From: an uncultured Eubacteriales bacterium
Lineage (GTDB): Bacteria; Bacillota; Clostridia; Oscillospirales; Acutalibacteraceae
Direction of reading: 5' to 3'
Length of the DNA: 40,816 bases
NCBI GenBank assembly: GCA_900540085.1
Contig: UQEU01000012.1
Location: 1 to 40,816 of the forward strand
Each line of letters starts with the position of its first letter. The stretch's first letter is position 1. The notes under the pieces were generated by a model. The model was not told the DNA's origin. It ran no database searches and saw only the letters and a list, made by a program, of their open reading frames with translations. This document shows, in pieces, positions 15,581-20,907 of the stretch. The translations under genes were made by a program, and so were the position numbers.

Positions 15581-15793
15581 CTATTCCCGACTATCACGGG
15601 CAATGCGTTCGGCTATTGCTTTTAAAACATAAGCGTTGACGCTCTCGCCGTGTTTTTTCGCTTCTTCTTCAACAATAGTCTTGTTTAGTTCGGCATCTTT
15701 TCGCAGTCTTATGCGTAAATCGTCATAAGATTTTTTTATATATGCTTGATTGATTTTGTTAAGTTTTTCGTTGTAACGGCTTTTTTCAGCCAT
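15581..15793 (-). CDS. Ribbon-helix-helix regulator 1 (Arc/CopG type)
   Basis: 70 residues from the ATG at 15793 (GAGGTG 8 nt upstream); the open frame extends earlier without a ribosome site. LRIRLRKDAELNKTIVEEEAKKHGESVNAYVLKAI (landmarks LRIRLRK and GESVNAYV) is the strand-helix-helix of Arc/CopG DNA-binding proteins. It probably autorepresses through the ATTGTnCGCAATG operators at 15885-15973. First gene of the leftward toxin/Fic run; its stop codon lies in a CGACTATT repeat cluster. Confidence 0.75.
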   Translation of the reverse strand: MAEKSRYNEKLNKINQAYIKKSYDDLRIRLRKDAELNKTIVEEEAKKHGESVNAYVLKAIAERIARDSRE

Positions 15794-15866
15794 AAAAAAC
15801 ACCTCTTTTTTTAAAAATTCCAGCGTAAAGGACAATAAAAAAAGCCTACTTTACCACTGTAACAAT

Positions 15867-15982
15867 ATCATATCACAAAAAATAATTGTACGCAATGCAC
15901 AAAATGCACAAAGTTTTATTGATATTGTCCGCAATGATTGTAGGTTTTGCTAATTGCAACATTGTCCGCAATGTGCTATAAT
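15867..15982. promoter_or_regulatory. Switch 1: divergent promoters with three operators
   Basis: Minus promoter TTGCGT (15895 to 15890), 17 bp, TATGAT (15872 to 15867). Plus promoter TTGCAA 15954-15959, 17 bp, TATAAT 15977-15982. ATTGT(A/C)CGCAATG occurs at 15885-15897 (over the minus -35), 15924-15936, and 15961-15973 (in the plus spacer), spaced 39 and 37 bp; core ATTG-N4-CAAT is an inverted repeat. The flanking RHH protein is the obvious ligand. Confidence 0.75.
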
Positions 15983-16013
15983 ATAGACATCAAATGAAGA
16001 GAGGAGGTTAAAA

Positions 16014-16167
16014 AAACCGCTGTAAGTTCTCCCTTAATTAATGGGTAAGGGAGGTGGTAAAAATGAATGAAATAATATTGATTTTGATATTGATTTTATT
16101 GATTTTAACTTTACTTAAAAATAATTAAACATTAAAACATTAATTTTGATTACACTTACAGCGGTTT
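16014..16167 (+). other. Peptide mRNA with complementary ends and masked ribosome site
   Basis: AAACCGCTGTAAG (16014-16026) is perfectly complementary to CTTACAGCGGTTT (16155-16167), joining 5' and 3' ends of the transcript from switch 1. Inside, CTCCCTTA (16029-16036) pairs with TAAGGGAG (16046-16053) and hides most of GGGAGGTGG, the ribosome site of the 21-codon gene at 16063. End-to-end pairing plus a masked ribosome site is typical of type I toxin mRNAs (for example hok and AapA). Confidence 0.6.
16063..16128 (+). CDS. 21-residue hydrophobic peptide, type I toxin-like
   Basis: ATG at 16063 follows an unusually strong GGGAGGTGG site. The product is MNE, then about 15 almost purely Ile/Leu residues, then TLLKNN: a single membrane helix with a polar end, like Ibs/Fst-class toxins. 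It is the only gene behind the switch 1 rightward promoter and sits inside the complementary-ended RNA 16014-16167. Toxicity is inferred from size, composition and RNA layout; a signalling or regulatory peptide is the alternative. Confidence 0.55.
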   Translation: MNEIILILILILLILTLLKNN

Positions 16168-16223
16168 ATTCCCATTAGCCATACCAAGAAAAGGGAACTA
16201 CAGTTCTTGTAACGGTTTTAAGC

Positions 16224-16415
16224 CTATTGTTTGCCAATATCCTCACGGATAAGCCTTAAAATATAACCGTTTAGGCTCTCGCCGTTTTTCTCGGCGTGGT
16301 TTTCAATATCTTCTTTAGTGATGGGGCTGTCTGTTCTGATTCTTAATTGAATATATTTATAATTAGCCTTTTTATATTTGGCTTGTGCTCGTTTTTGAGC
16401 GTCAGACATTGGCAT
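16224..16415 (-). CDS. Ribbon-helix-helix regulator 2
   Basis: 63 residues; ATG at 16415 follows AAAGGGG. YIQLRIRTDSPITKEDI and NGESLNGYILRLI form the strand-helix-helix of Arc/CopG proteins, related in pattern to regulator 1 (GESVNAYVLKAI). Probably binds TATAGC-N6-GCTATA sites at 16452-16565 and represses its own and the divergent promoter. Confidence 0.75.
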   Translation of the reverse strand: MPMSDAQKRAQAKYKKANYKYIQLRIRTDSPITKEDIENHAEKNGESLNGYILRLIREDIGKQ

Positions 16416-16449
16416 ATATAAATCCCCTTTACATTATTTATACAATTAA

Positions 16450-16567
16450 ATTATAGCATATACCATATAGCCTATGCAATATACAATATGCACAAAATAT
16501 ATATAGTATATGTGCTATATATTTGTAGTGAATATCAATAGACAATTTATAGCGTATGTGCTATAAT
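16450..16567. promoter_or_regulatory. Switch 2: divergent promoters with three operators
   Basis: Minus -10 TATAAT (16455 to 16450) with a weak -35 near 16478. Plus promoter TAGACA 16539-16544, 17 bp, TATAAT 16562-16567. Operators: 16452-16469 (TATAGC-N6-CATATA), 16502-16519 (TATAGT-N6-GCTATA), 16548-16565 (perfect TATAGC-N6-GCTATA), spaced 50 and 46 bp, over the minus -10 and the plus -10. The rightward transcript has no clear gene before it runs antisense to the XRE gene 16592-16813. Confidence 0.65.
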
Positions 16568-16591
16568 TATAGTCAATGAATGAGGGAGACC

Positions 16592-16813
16592 TCAAATGTT
16601 CTCGCTATCGTCAATGTATTCCAGAATATCGCCGATTTGCAAATTGAGAATTTGACAAAGTTTTTCTAAATTTGCAGAGGAAAGAACGGGTTTGCCGTCT
16701 CTAAAATCTTGCAAAGTCTTTTGACCAAATACTTTTTCTTTTCTTATTCTATAAGTTGTGTAGCCTTTTTCTTTAAGTGCTTCTATAATATCTATTTTAT
16801 ATCTAATTGACAT
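16592..16813 (-). CDS. Small XRE regulator
   Basis: 73 residues from the ATG at 16813 (GAGGTG upstream; earlier in-frame ATG lacks a site). One helix-turn-helix of the YozG-like group: IIEALKEKGYTTYRIRKEK, LQDFRDGKPVLSSANLEKLCQILNLQIGDIL. No second domain. Likely autorepressor acting on CACTA-N5-TAGTG sites at 16849-16932, so it controls the structured leader and acidic protein gene on the right. Confidence 0.8.
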   Translation of the reverse strand: MSIRYKIDIIEALKEKGYTTYRIRKEKVFGQKTLQDFRDGKPVLSSANLEKLCQILNLQIGDILEYIDDSENI

Positions 16814-16831
16814 TTTTTTCACCTCAAAACA

Positions 16832-16938
16832 ATAATACATTAATAATGCACTATTGTCAAGTGTACAAAATCAACAATACAAACACTAAATGTTTGTGCA
16901 TATTGCTAATAGACAAGCACTAAAAAATAGTGTACAAT
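16832..16938. promoter_or_regulatory. Switch 3: divergent promoters with three operators
   Basis: Minus promoter TTGACA (16860 to 16855), 17 bp, TATTAT (16837 to 16832). Plus promoter TAGACA 16910-16915, 17 bp, TACAAT 16933-16938. Fifteen-base operators with CACTA-N5-TAGTG core at 16849-16863, 16884-16898 and 16918-16932 (the last perfect), spaced 35 and 34 bp; the outer two cover the minus -35 and the plus spacer. Confidence 0.75.
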
Positions 16939-16946
16939 ATAGATAC

Positions 16947-17059
16947 AAGGTAAGGAACGGGGAACGCCGAAAGCGCCCGCAAAGTCAAGTCAATATACTT
17001 GTGAGCCTGACGAGACAGAACGGCGACACTCAATGAAGATTACTTGACCGTTCCACCTT
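16947..17059 (+). ncRNA. Structured RNA leader of the acidic-protein gene
   Basis: AAGG (16947-16950) and GGAACGG (16954-16960) pair with CCGTTCC (17048-17054) and CCTT (17056-17059), closing a region of about 110 nt. Inside, CGC/GCG (16965-16975) makes a small CGAAA-loop hairpin; GTCAAGT (16984-16990) can pair either locally with ACTTG (16997-17001) or distally with ACTTGAC (17042-17048); CTG/CAG forms another hairpin near 17000. Mutually exclusive pairings suggest a regulatory leader or a stand-alone RNA. I recognise no known riboswitch or ribozyme. Confidence 0.5.
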
Positions 17060-17089
17060 ATATATAAGTTTAAAAAAGGAGTTTAAACA

Positions 17090-17443
17090 ATGAACGAAAA
17101 CACATTTACATTTAAAGAATTAAAAGAAATCGTTGACGAGGTCAACGCTTGGGACGGTGCACTTGAGAATTTCGCCGTTTATAATTTTGACGATGATTTT
17201 ATTAATGAATATTTTCCAAGTTCTGCAGAGGCTGTCAGGGCGTGTTTTTTCGGTAATATTAAGAATTGGCTTGACGATTATATAAGATTTAACGGTTACG
17301 GCAACCTCGAATCGCTTGCAGAATGGGAATATAAAGACGAGTTACAACAATATTCACAAGAAATTATTGAAGTTGCAAACGAATGCTTAGAAAATTTAGA
17401 CATTCCCGAAGAATTAGCACAAAAAATCAAAATTTACGCATAA
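17090..17443 (+). CDS. Acidic 117-residue phage protein, function unknown
   Basis: AAAGGAG lies upstream. The protein is strongly acidic (runs such as FDDDF and NWLDDY) with a conserved-looking centre SAEAVRACFFGN, DDYIRFNGYGNLESL and a helical C-terminus. Similar small acidic proteins occur in gut phages, some as DNA mimics or anti-defence factors, but I cannot place this family. Expressed from switch 3 behind a structured leader; its ribosome site matches a copy at 17499-17510 that is antisense to a candidate small RNA. Confidence 0.65.
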   Translation: MNENTFTFKELKEIVDEVNAWDGALENFAVYNFDDDFINEYFPSSAEAVRACFFGNIKNWLDDYIRFNGYGNLESLAEWEYKDELQQYSQEIIEVANECLENLDIPEELAQKIKIYA

Positions 17444-17468
17444 AAAAACACCCCTTGAAAAAGGGGTG
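17442..17468 (-). terminator. Leftward terminator hairpin after the acidic-protein gene
   Basis: CACCCCTT (17449-17456), GAAA, AAGGGGTG (17461-17468). The run of seven A just before it on the plus strand reads as T7 for leftward RNA; nothing T-rich follows it rightward. It may still fold at the 3' end of the rightward mRNA. Confidence 0.6.
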
Positions 17469-17511
17469 AGCAAACAAGGGTTTGACTTTTATACAAAAGA
17501 GTTTAAACAAT
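17449..17511 (-). ncRNA. Candidate leftward antisense RNA
   Basis: A leftward promoter may lie at TTGACT (17547 to 17542) and TATAAT (17522 to 17517), with a long 19-bp spacer. RNA from about 17511 would end at the hairpin 17449-17468 and T7. It contains the exact complement of GAGTTTAAACAA (17499-17510), a sequence also present at 17079-17090 over the ribosome site and start of the acidic-protein gene. It could pair with that mRNA in trans. Confidence 0.35.
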
Positions 17512-17630
17512 TTATAATTATATTAGCACAAATATTTTAAAAGTCAAGCCTTTTGTACTGAAAATATCACAAATAAATTAAATTTTGGCAATTTATATTG
17601 CTTATTTAAATGAAAAGGAGTATTATAACA

Positions 17631-17909
17631 ATGAACGAAAACAAACAGATAAAAACAATGTTAAAAGAGTATCAGGAAAACAAAGCACTTATTAAAGAAC
17701 TTGAAGCCCTTAACGCTTCTATTCAGTGCGATATAATCAAAGAGATGGACGGCAGCGGTTCTATTTCAGAGGGTGGCTATACAGCCACATACAGCACATA
17801 CAAGCGTACATTTCTCGACAGCACAAGGCTAAAGGCTGAAAACCCCAAAGCCTACGAATACTACAGCACTACTAAAGAAGTGCCACGCTTTACAGTTAAA
17901 GGCATTTAA
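17631..17909 (+). CDS. Small helical phage protein, unknown
   Basis: 92 residues from the ATG at 17631 (AAAAGGAG upstream). Residues 1-40 are a coiled-coil-like helix (MLKEYQENKALIKELEALN); the rest, SISEGGYTATYSTYKR, STRLKAENPKAYEYYSTTKEVPRF, resembles the tails of small phage proteins encoded near recombination genes. No catalytic motif. Stands alone between the leftward RNA region and the small membrane genes. Confidence 0.55.
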   Translation: MNENKQIKTMLKEYQENKALIKELEALNASIQCDIIKEMDGSGSISEGGYTATYSTYKRTFLDSTRLKAENPKAYEYYSTTKEVPRFTVKGI

Positions 17910-17940
17910 AATAAAAAATATGCTGACCTATCGGCAACAC

Positions 17941-17982
17941 GGGGGAATTGTAGTCCCCTAATTATCTCGGTATGGCATAAAG
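17941..17982 (+). repeat. Element shared with 16174-16212 (opposite strand)
   Basis: GAATTGTAGTCCCCT then TATCTCGGTATGGC here matches GAACTGTAGTTCCCT then TTTCTTGGTATGGC on the minus strand after RHH regulator 2: 25 of 29 positions with a 3-nt gap. Each copy can form a short hairpin around TGTAGT. This copy lies in the 5' leader of a 23-codon membrane peptide gene. Confidence 0.5.
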
Positions 17983-18002
17983 TTTGTAAAGGAGTGTATA
18001 TA

Positions 18003-18074
18003 ATGACATTGGGAGTAATAATAATCGGATTAATTATATTCTTTGTTGCTCTGTTCAGTGGCTTATTAAAGTAA
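18003..18074 (+). CDS. 23-residue hydrophobic peptide
   Basis: AAAGGAG lies before the ATG at 18003. The product is one hydrophobic helix (MTLGVIIIGLIIFF..., ending SGLLK). Its leader carries the element shared with the other hydrophobic-peptide locus. No terminator between it and the next small gene. It could be a membrane peptide toxin or a small regulatory protein; very short, so uncertain. Confidence 0.45.
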   Translation: MTLGVIIIGLIIFFVALFSGLLK

Positions 18075-18089
18075 AGGAGATTAAAGCAA

Positions 18090-18212
18090 ATGGAAGAAGA
18101 AAGCAAAGTATTAAAGGTATTAAAAGCAATAGGCAAGGGCATTATAACTATAATAGTTGGGCTTTTTAGTTGTATTATCGGTTTTTTTGCTCCTGAAATA
18201 TTTAAGAAATAA
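18090..18212 (+). CDS. 40-residue single-span membrane protein
   Basis: AAAGGAG before the ATG at 18090, 15 nt after the previous stop. A charged start (MEEESKVLKVLKAIGKG) precedes a membrane helix (IITIIVGLFSCIIGFFA) and a short polar end. Followed directly by a strong terminator, so it closes the 17631-18212 unit. Function unknown. Confidence 0.5.
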   Translation: MEEESKVLKVLKAIGKGIITIIVGLFSCIIGFFAPEIFKK

Positions 18213-18219
18213 ATAATAA

Positions 18220-18255
18220 CAAAAGTCCCCTAAAATAATAGGGGGCTTTTGTTTT
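18220..18255 (+). terminator. Strong intrinsic terminator
   Basis: CAAAAGTCCCCTA (18220-18232) pairs with TAGGGGGCTTTTG (18239-18251), 13 bp with one wobble, followed by TTTT. It ends the unit of small genes. Confidence 0.8.
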
Positions 18256-18423
18256 ACCCGTGAGGGTGTACAGGGGTAGGGGGGATATATGAAACGATGA
18301 AACGCGAGAGTAACCCTCTCAAATACCCAAAAAAAATAAAAAGGGCAAATTCAAAAATTTTCCGAAAAAAACAAAAAGGGTATAAATAATGGTACAAAAA
18401 ATTACGCTTTTTCTGTTTGAATA
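18256..18423. other. Gene-free G-rich then A-rich stretch
   Basis: No credible gene. It holds GGGG runs (CAGGGGTAGGGGGG), a GAGAG-TAACC-CTCTC hairpin and A-rich DNA. Such sequences occur near packaging or nin regions of some phages, but nothing here proves a cos or pac site. Confidence 0.4.
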
Positions 18424-18452
18424 TTGACTAATCAAGACAAATGATGTATCAT
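18424..18452 (+). promoter_or_regulatory. Promoter of the MqsR-like/Panacea pair
   Basis: TTGACT 18424-18429, 17-bp spacer, TATCAT 18447-18452, 22 bp before the toxin-like start. The pair therefore has its own transcription independent of phage operons. Confidence 0.75.
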
Positions 18453-18474
18453 TTAGGTGCAGAGGAGATAAAAT

Positions 18475-18882
18475 ATGAGTTATAATACAAACTACACCTA
18501 TGAAGAAATAGAAAGTGTTTTAAATGAAATAAAAAGTTATATCAAAAAAGGCAAATATCAAATCTCCATGAATAATAAACGCAAAGAAAACAGAGATTTT
18601 GTTATTAAATACAACTTGACTTCTAAAATGCAAAAGGAAGTTTTATTAGGAATAAAGGTTGAGGACTTTTGTTATACTTTAAATAACGAACATAAAAATT
18701 ACGAACACGAAATATTGTATGTATTTGCACCTAAAATTAAGTTTCCTGAAATGGCGGTACAAAGCGGAGAAGTAACTATATATGTTAAAATCAATTTAAT
18801 AAAGGATGAATGTGCCGTGATAATATCTTTTCACGAGTTAAACTATCCGATTAAATATTTGTTTAGGAAGGAGTGTATATAA
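18475..18882 (+). CDS. MqsR-like toxin of a type II pair
   Basis: 135 residues; GAGGAG upstream. Pattern VLLGIKVEDFCYTLNN, EILYVFAPK, VTIYVKINLI, VIISFHEL resembles MqsR/RelE-fold mRNA interferases (DFYKS, VYIK, ISFK equivalents). N-terminal helices include YQISMNNKRKENRDFV. Likely an RNase that blocks translation. The gene directly precedes the Panacea antitoxin with no gap, a typical toxin-first operon. Confidence 0.7.
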   Translation: MSYNTNYTYEEIESVLNEIKSYIKKGKYQISMNNKRKENRDFVIKYNLTSKMQKEVLLGIKVEDFCYTLNNEHKNYEHEILYVFAPKIKFPEMAVQSGEVTIYVKINLIKDECAVIISFHELNYPIKYLFRKECI

Positions 18883-19857
18883 ATGAGTAAAGTATTTTGT
18901 GAGGAATGTAAAAAATTTGTAGAATACGATGTATTTGAGGAATGGGTAACAGTTACATTGAAAAACACAGAAATCAGATACAAAGAAAAATATGCAAAGT
19001 GCAAAGAATGCGGTTGTGATATTTTTGTGGAAGAATTAAACGACCTGAATTTAAGAGCTGTCAATGATAAATACAGAGAAATAAATGACATAATATCACT
19101 CGCAAAGGTAATTGAAATACCCGAAATGTATAACATAGGGAAAAGACCTCTGTCATTGTTGCTTGGATGGGGAGAACAAACATATACTCGTTATTGTGAT
19201 GATTATATACCGCTTCCGCAATATTCTGATTTATTGAAGAAGATATATAACAATCCTTATGAATATTTGCTGATATTGGAAAAAAACAAAGATAAGATTT
19301 CAAATATTACCTATAAGAGAAGCAAAAAAGCAGCAGAAGAACTATTGTACAAAGACAGTATTTTAATTGACGATGTTTCCAATTATATATTAAAAAGTAC
19401 AGAAATTACGCCTTTGGCATTACAAAAGGCATTGTATTATGTACAGGGATTTTATGCTGCGTTTTTTGGTGGGTTTATGTTTAAAGAAAATTGTGAAGCG
19501 TGGGTGCACGGTCCTGTGTACAGAGGGATGTACAACAAATACAGTAAATTTGAATATCGGAATATAGAAACTATTGAAAAATCCGACGCAAAATTTACAA
19601 ACGAACAAAAAGCAGTGATTGACAATGTTATAGAGCATTTTTGTTGTTACAGCGGTAAAGTATTAGAAAACTTCACACACAAAGAAAAGCCGTGGCAAAA
19701 AGCACGAAAAGGCTTAAATGACCTTGAGCCGTCGAACAATGAAATAGAAAAATTAGAAATAATGAAATATTTTAAAGAAGTCAAAGAAAAGTACAACATA
19801 GTTAAACCTTGCGATATTTCGTTATATTCAGAAAGAATGTTTAAATTGGTAAAATAA
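18883..19857 (+). CDS. Panacea-domain (SocA/DUF4065) antitoxin with MqsA-like N-terminus
   Basis: 324 residues. N-terminal zinc finger C6-x2-C9 ... C-x2-C (KCKECGCDIF); then an XRE segment LSLLLGWGEQTYTRYCDDYIPLPQ; then a Panacea domain (about 165-300: ITPLALQKALYYVQGFYAAFFGG, EAWVHGPVYRGMYNKYSKF). Panacea antitoxins neutralise many unrelated toxins and are often carried by prophages. Starts right after the toxin stop with GGAAGGAG; a bidirectional terminator follows. Confidence 0.85.
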   Translation: MSKVFCEECKKFVEYDVFEEWVTVTLKNTEIRYKEKYAKCKECGCDIFVEELNDLNLRAVNDKYREINDIISLAKVIEIPEMYNIGKRPLSLLLGWGEQTYTRYCDDYIPLPQYSDLLKKIYNNPYEYLLILEKNKDKISNITYKRSKKAAEELLYKDSILIDDVSNYILKSTEITPLALQKALYYVQGFYAAFFGGFMFKENCEAWVHGPVYRGMYNKYSKFEYRNIETIEKSDAKFTNEQKAVIDNVIEHFCCYSGKVLENFTHKEKPWQKARKGLNDLEPSNNEIEKLEIMKYFKEVKEKYNIVKPCDISLYSERMFKLVK

Positions 19858-19863
19858 TAAAAA

Positions 19864-19892
19864 AAGGAGCAGTTTTTACACTGCTCCTATTC
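19864..19892. terminator. Bidirectional terminator between converging genes
   Basis: AGGAGCAGT (19865-19873) pairs with ACTGCTCCT (19880-19888). TTCTTTT follows rightward and T-rich sequence follows leftward, so it serves both the Panacea gene and the antirepressor. The same stem recurs at 40749-40770. Confidence 0.8.
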
Positions 19893-19894
19893 TT

Positions 19895-20584
19895 TTATAA
19901 CGCACTGCAAAGAAGTCTAAAAGTTTCTCTGCCTTTGGGGGTAATAAGGGTTTGAGTACCGCTCCACTGCGTTTTTTCGTTAAAAGTTTCTTTGAGTTCA
20001 AAAAGACCGTTGTTTTTGCCCGAGTAGGGCATAAGTTTACCTTTTTTATCACGGTAGATATATTTTTTATCAATTAAGAAGTTGATGAACTTCTTTTCTT
20101 TGATATTGAGTTCCTTTGCCGTTTCTCTGAAAGAAGTCAAAAGGTGCCTGTCAATCAACTCGTCGAAAAAGTCCGCTTTAGGTTGGAGTATCTGATTTTT
20201 AACAGTCAGTTCGGAATTAACGGCTTGAAGTTTGCAAATTTGACTTTCAGCCATTTTAAGCGCTCTTGACATAACCATTTCGGGAGTATTCCACGCTTTT
20301 TCGAGATTGAGAAAGTATTGACGGACTTGCTTGCCTTTGTCGTTGCGTTGAAGCATACAAATCTCTTTCGCCATTTCGATAGTAAGTTGGTGGTCGGTTG
20401 CAGGTCTGCCTCCTGTACTTTCCGACAAAAATGTCGAAAAGTCTATACTCTCTGAAAAACCATACTCACACATTCTTGGAAACCATTTATCATAAGGGGT
20501 TTTAATATCCAAAAGTTCGTGGAGTTCTCTGCCTGATACAGTGGGTGTATCGTTGTCATAGTTTACTTTGATTAATTCGTTCAT
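19895..20584 (-). CDS. Second antirepressor (AntA + KilA-C/ANT)
   Basis: 229 residues from the ATG at 20584, which overlaps the previous stop (ATGA). N-terminal AntA/AntB domain (VSGRELHELLDIKTPYDKWF, YGFSESIDF, HQLTIEMAKEICMLQRNDKG, VRQYFLNLEKAW); C-terminal KilA-C/ANT domain (SFRETAKELNIKEKKFINFLIDKKYIYRD). It would inactivate a repressor, perhaps one of another phage. Its control region lies next to small RHH genes and convergent RNAs, recalling the P22 immI (arc/mnt/ant/sar) arrangement. Confidence 0.85.
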   Translation of the reverse strand: MNELIKVNYDNDTPTVSGRELHELLDIKTPYDKWFPRMCEYGFSESIDFSTFLSESTGGRPATDHQLTIEMAKEICMLQRNDKGKQVRQYFLNLEKAWNTPEMVMSRALKMAESQICKLQAVNSELTVKNQILQPKADFFDELIDRHLLTSFRETAKELNIKEKKFINFLIDKKYIYRDKKGKLMPYSGKNNGLFELKETFNEKTQWSGTQTLITPKGRETFRLLCSAL

Positions 20585-20832
20585 ACTGCAACTGCCTCTC
20601 TTTCTGCAAGCCATTTGCGAAGTTTAGCGATAGTTTCTTCAACATTTTCAATATCTTCATATTTTTCGGGATGTTGAAGTCTGTCGTTGAGACAGTCAAG
20701 TTGCCATTGATAGTCCGATATTTGCGGAATATCCACAATCGGTACTTTTCCAAAGAAATTGCCGTCTTCATCTACTACACTTTTGTAGCCTATGATGTTG
20801 TATTCTTTGTCTTGAATTTTGTATTTTTGCAT
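20581..20832 (-). CDS. Small protein encoded before antirepressor 2
   Basis: 83 residues; AAGGATG upstream of the ATG at 20832. Begins with a beta-hairpin-like stretch (YKIQDKEYNIIGYKSVVDEDGNFFGK) and ends in a helix (EETIAKLRKWLAERE). Translationally coupled to the antirepressor by a 4-nt overlap. No family recognised; could modulate the antirepressor. Confidence 0.6.
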   Translation of the reverse strand: MQKYKIQDKEYNIIGYKSVVDEDGNFFGKVPIVDIPQISDYQWQLDCLNDRLQHPEKYEDIENVEETIAKLRKWLAEREAVAV

Positions 20833-20853
20833 TTTAATTACATCCTTTTTAAC

Positions 20854-20907
20854 TTGATTAACCGTTAAATAAGTGATATAATATATTTATCAACCTGTTT
20901 AACGGTT
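20854..20907 (+). promoter_or_regulatory. Rightward promoter with inverted AACCGTTAAA operators
   Basis: TTGATT 20854-20859, 17-bp spacer, TATAAT 20877-20882. AACCGTTAAA (20860-20869) lies in the spacer and its inverse TTTAACGGTT at 20898-20907 lies just after the start site. The only thing ahead of it is the short hairpin-ended RNA 20889-20963. Confidence 0.6.

Larger units (their letters stand above)
14133..15595. repeat. Dispersed CGACTATT (AATAGTCG) octamers, 14 copies
   Basis: Exact CGACTATT starts at 14133, 14312, 14345, 14656, 14977, 14986, 15015, 15561, 15570 and 15578; one-base variants at 14146, 14272, 14908 and 15588. Many lie at gene ends: the stop codons of the Fic gene and of 15581-15793 are the TAG inside GAATAGTCG, and the octamer is exactly the loop of the terminator at 14336-14361. 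I did not notice a comparable cluster elsewhere in the window. The stretch 14132-14335 has no gene and holds only repeats between two converging terminators. Confidence 0.8.

Noticed and set aside
16575..16646. Short rightward frames behind the switch 2 promoter
   Set aside because: Frames of 18-23 codons overlap the XRE gene antisense, with weak or no ribosome sites and no hydrophobic or family pattern.
16961..17020. Hammerhead-type ribozyme (GAAA and CTGACGA motifs)
   Set aside because: Stem II should directly join the two motifs, but the flanking bases do not pair.
18256..18330. cos or pac site in the G-rich stretch
   Set aside because: It is far from terS and next to no terminase gene in its original order; only GGGG runs and a small hairpin support it.
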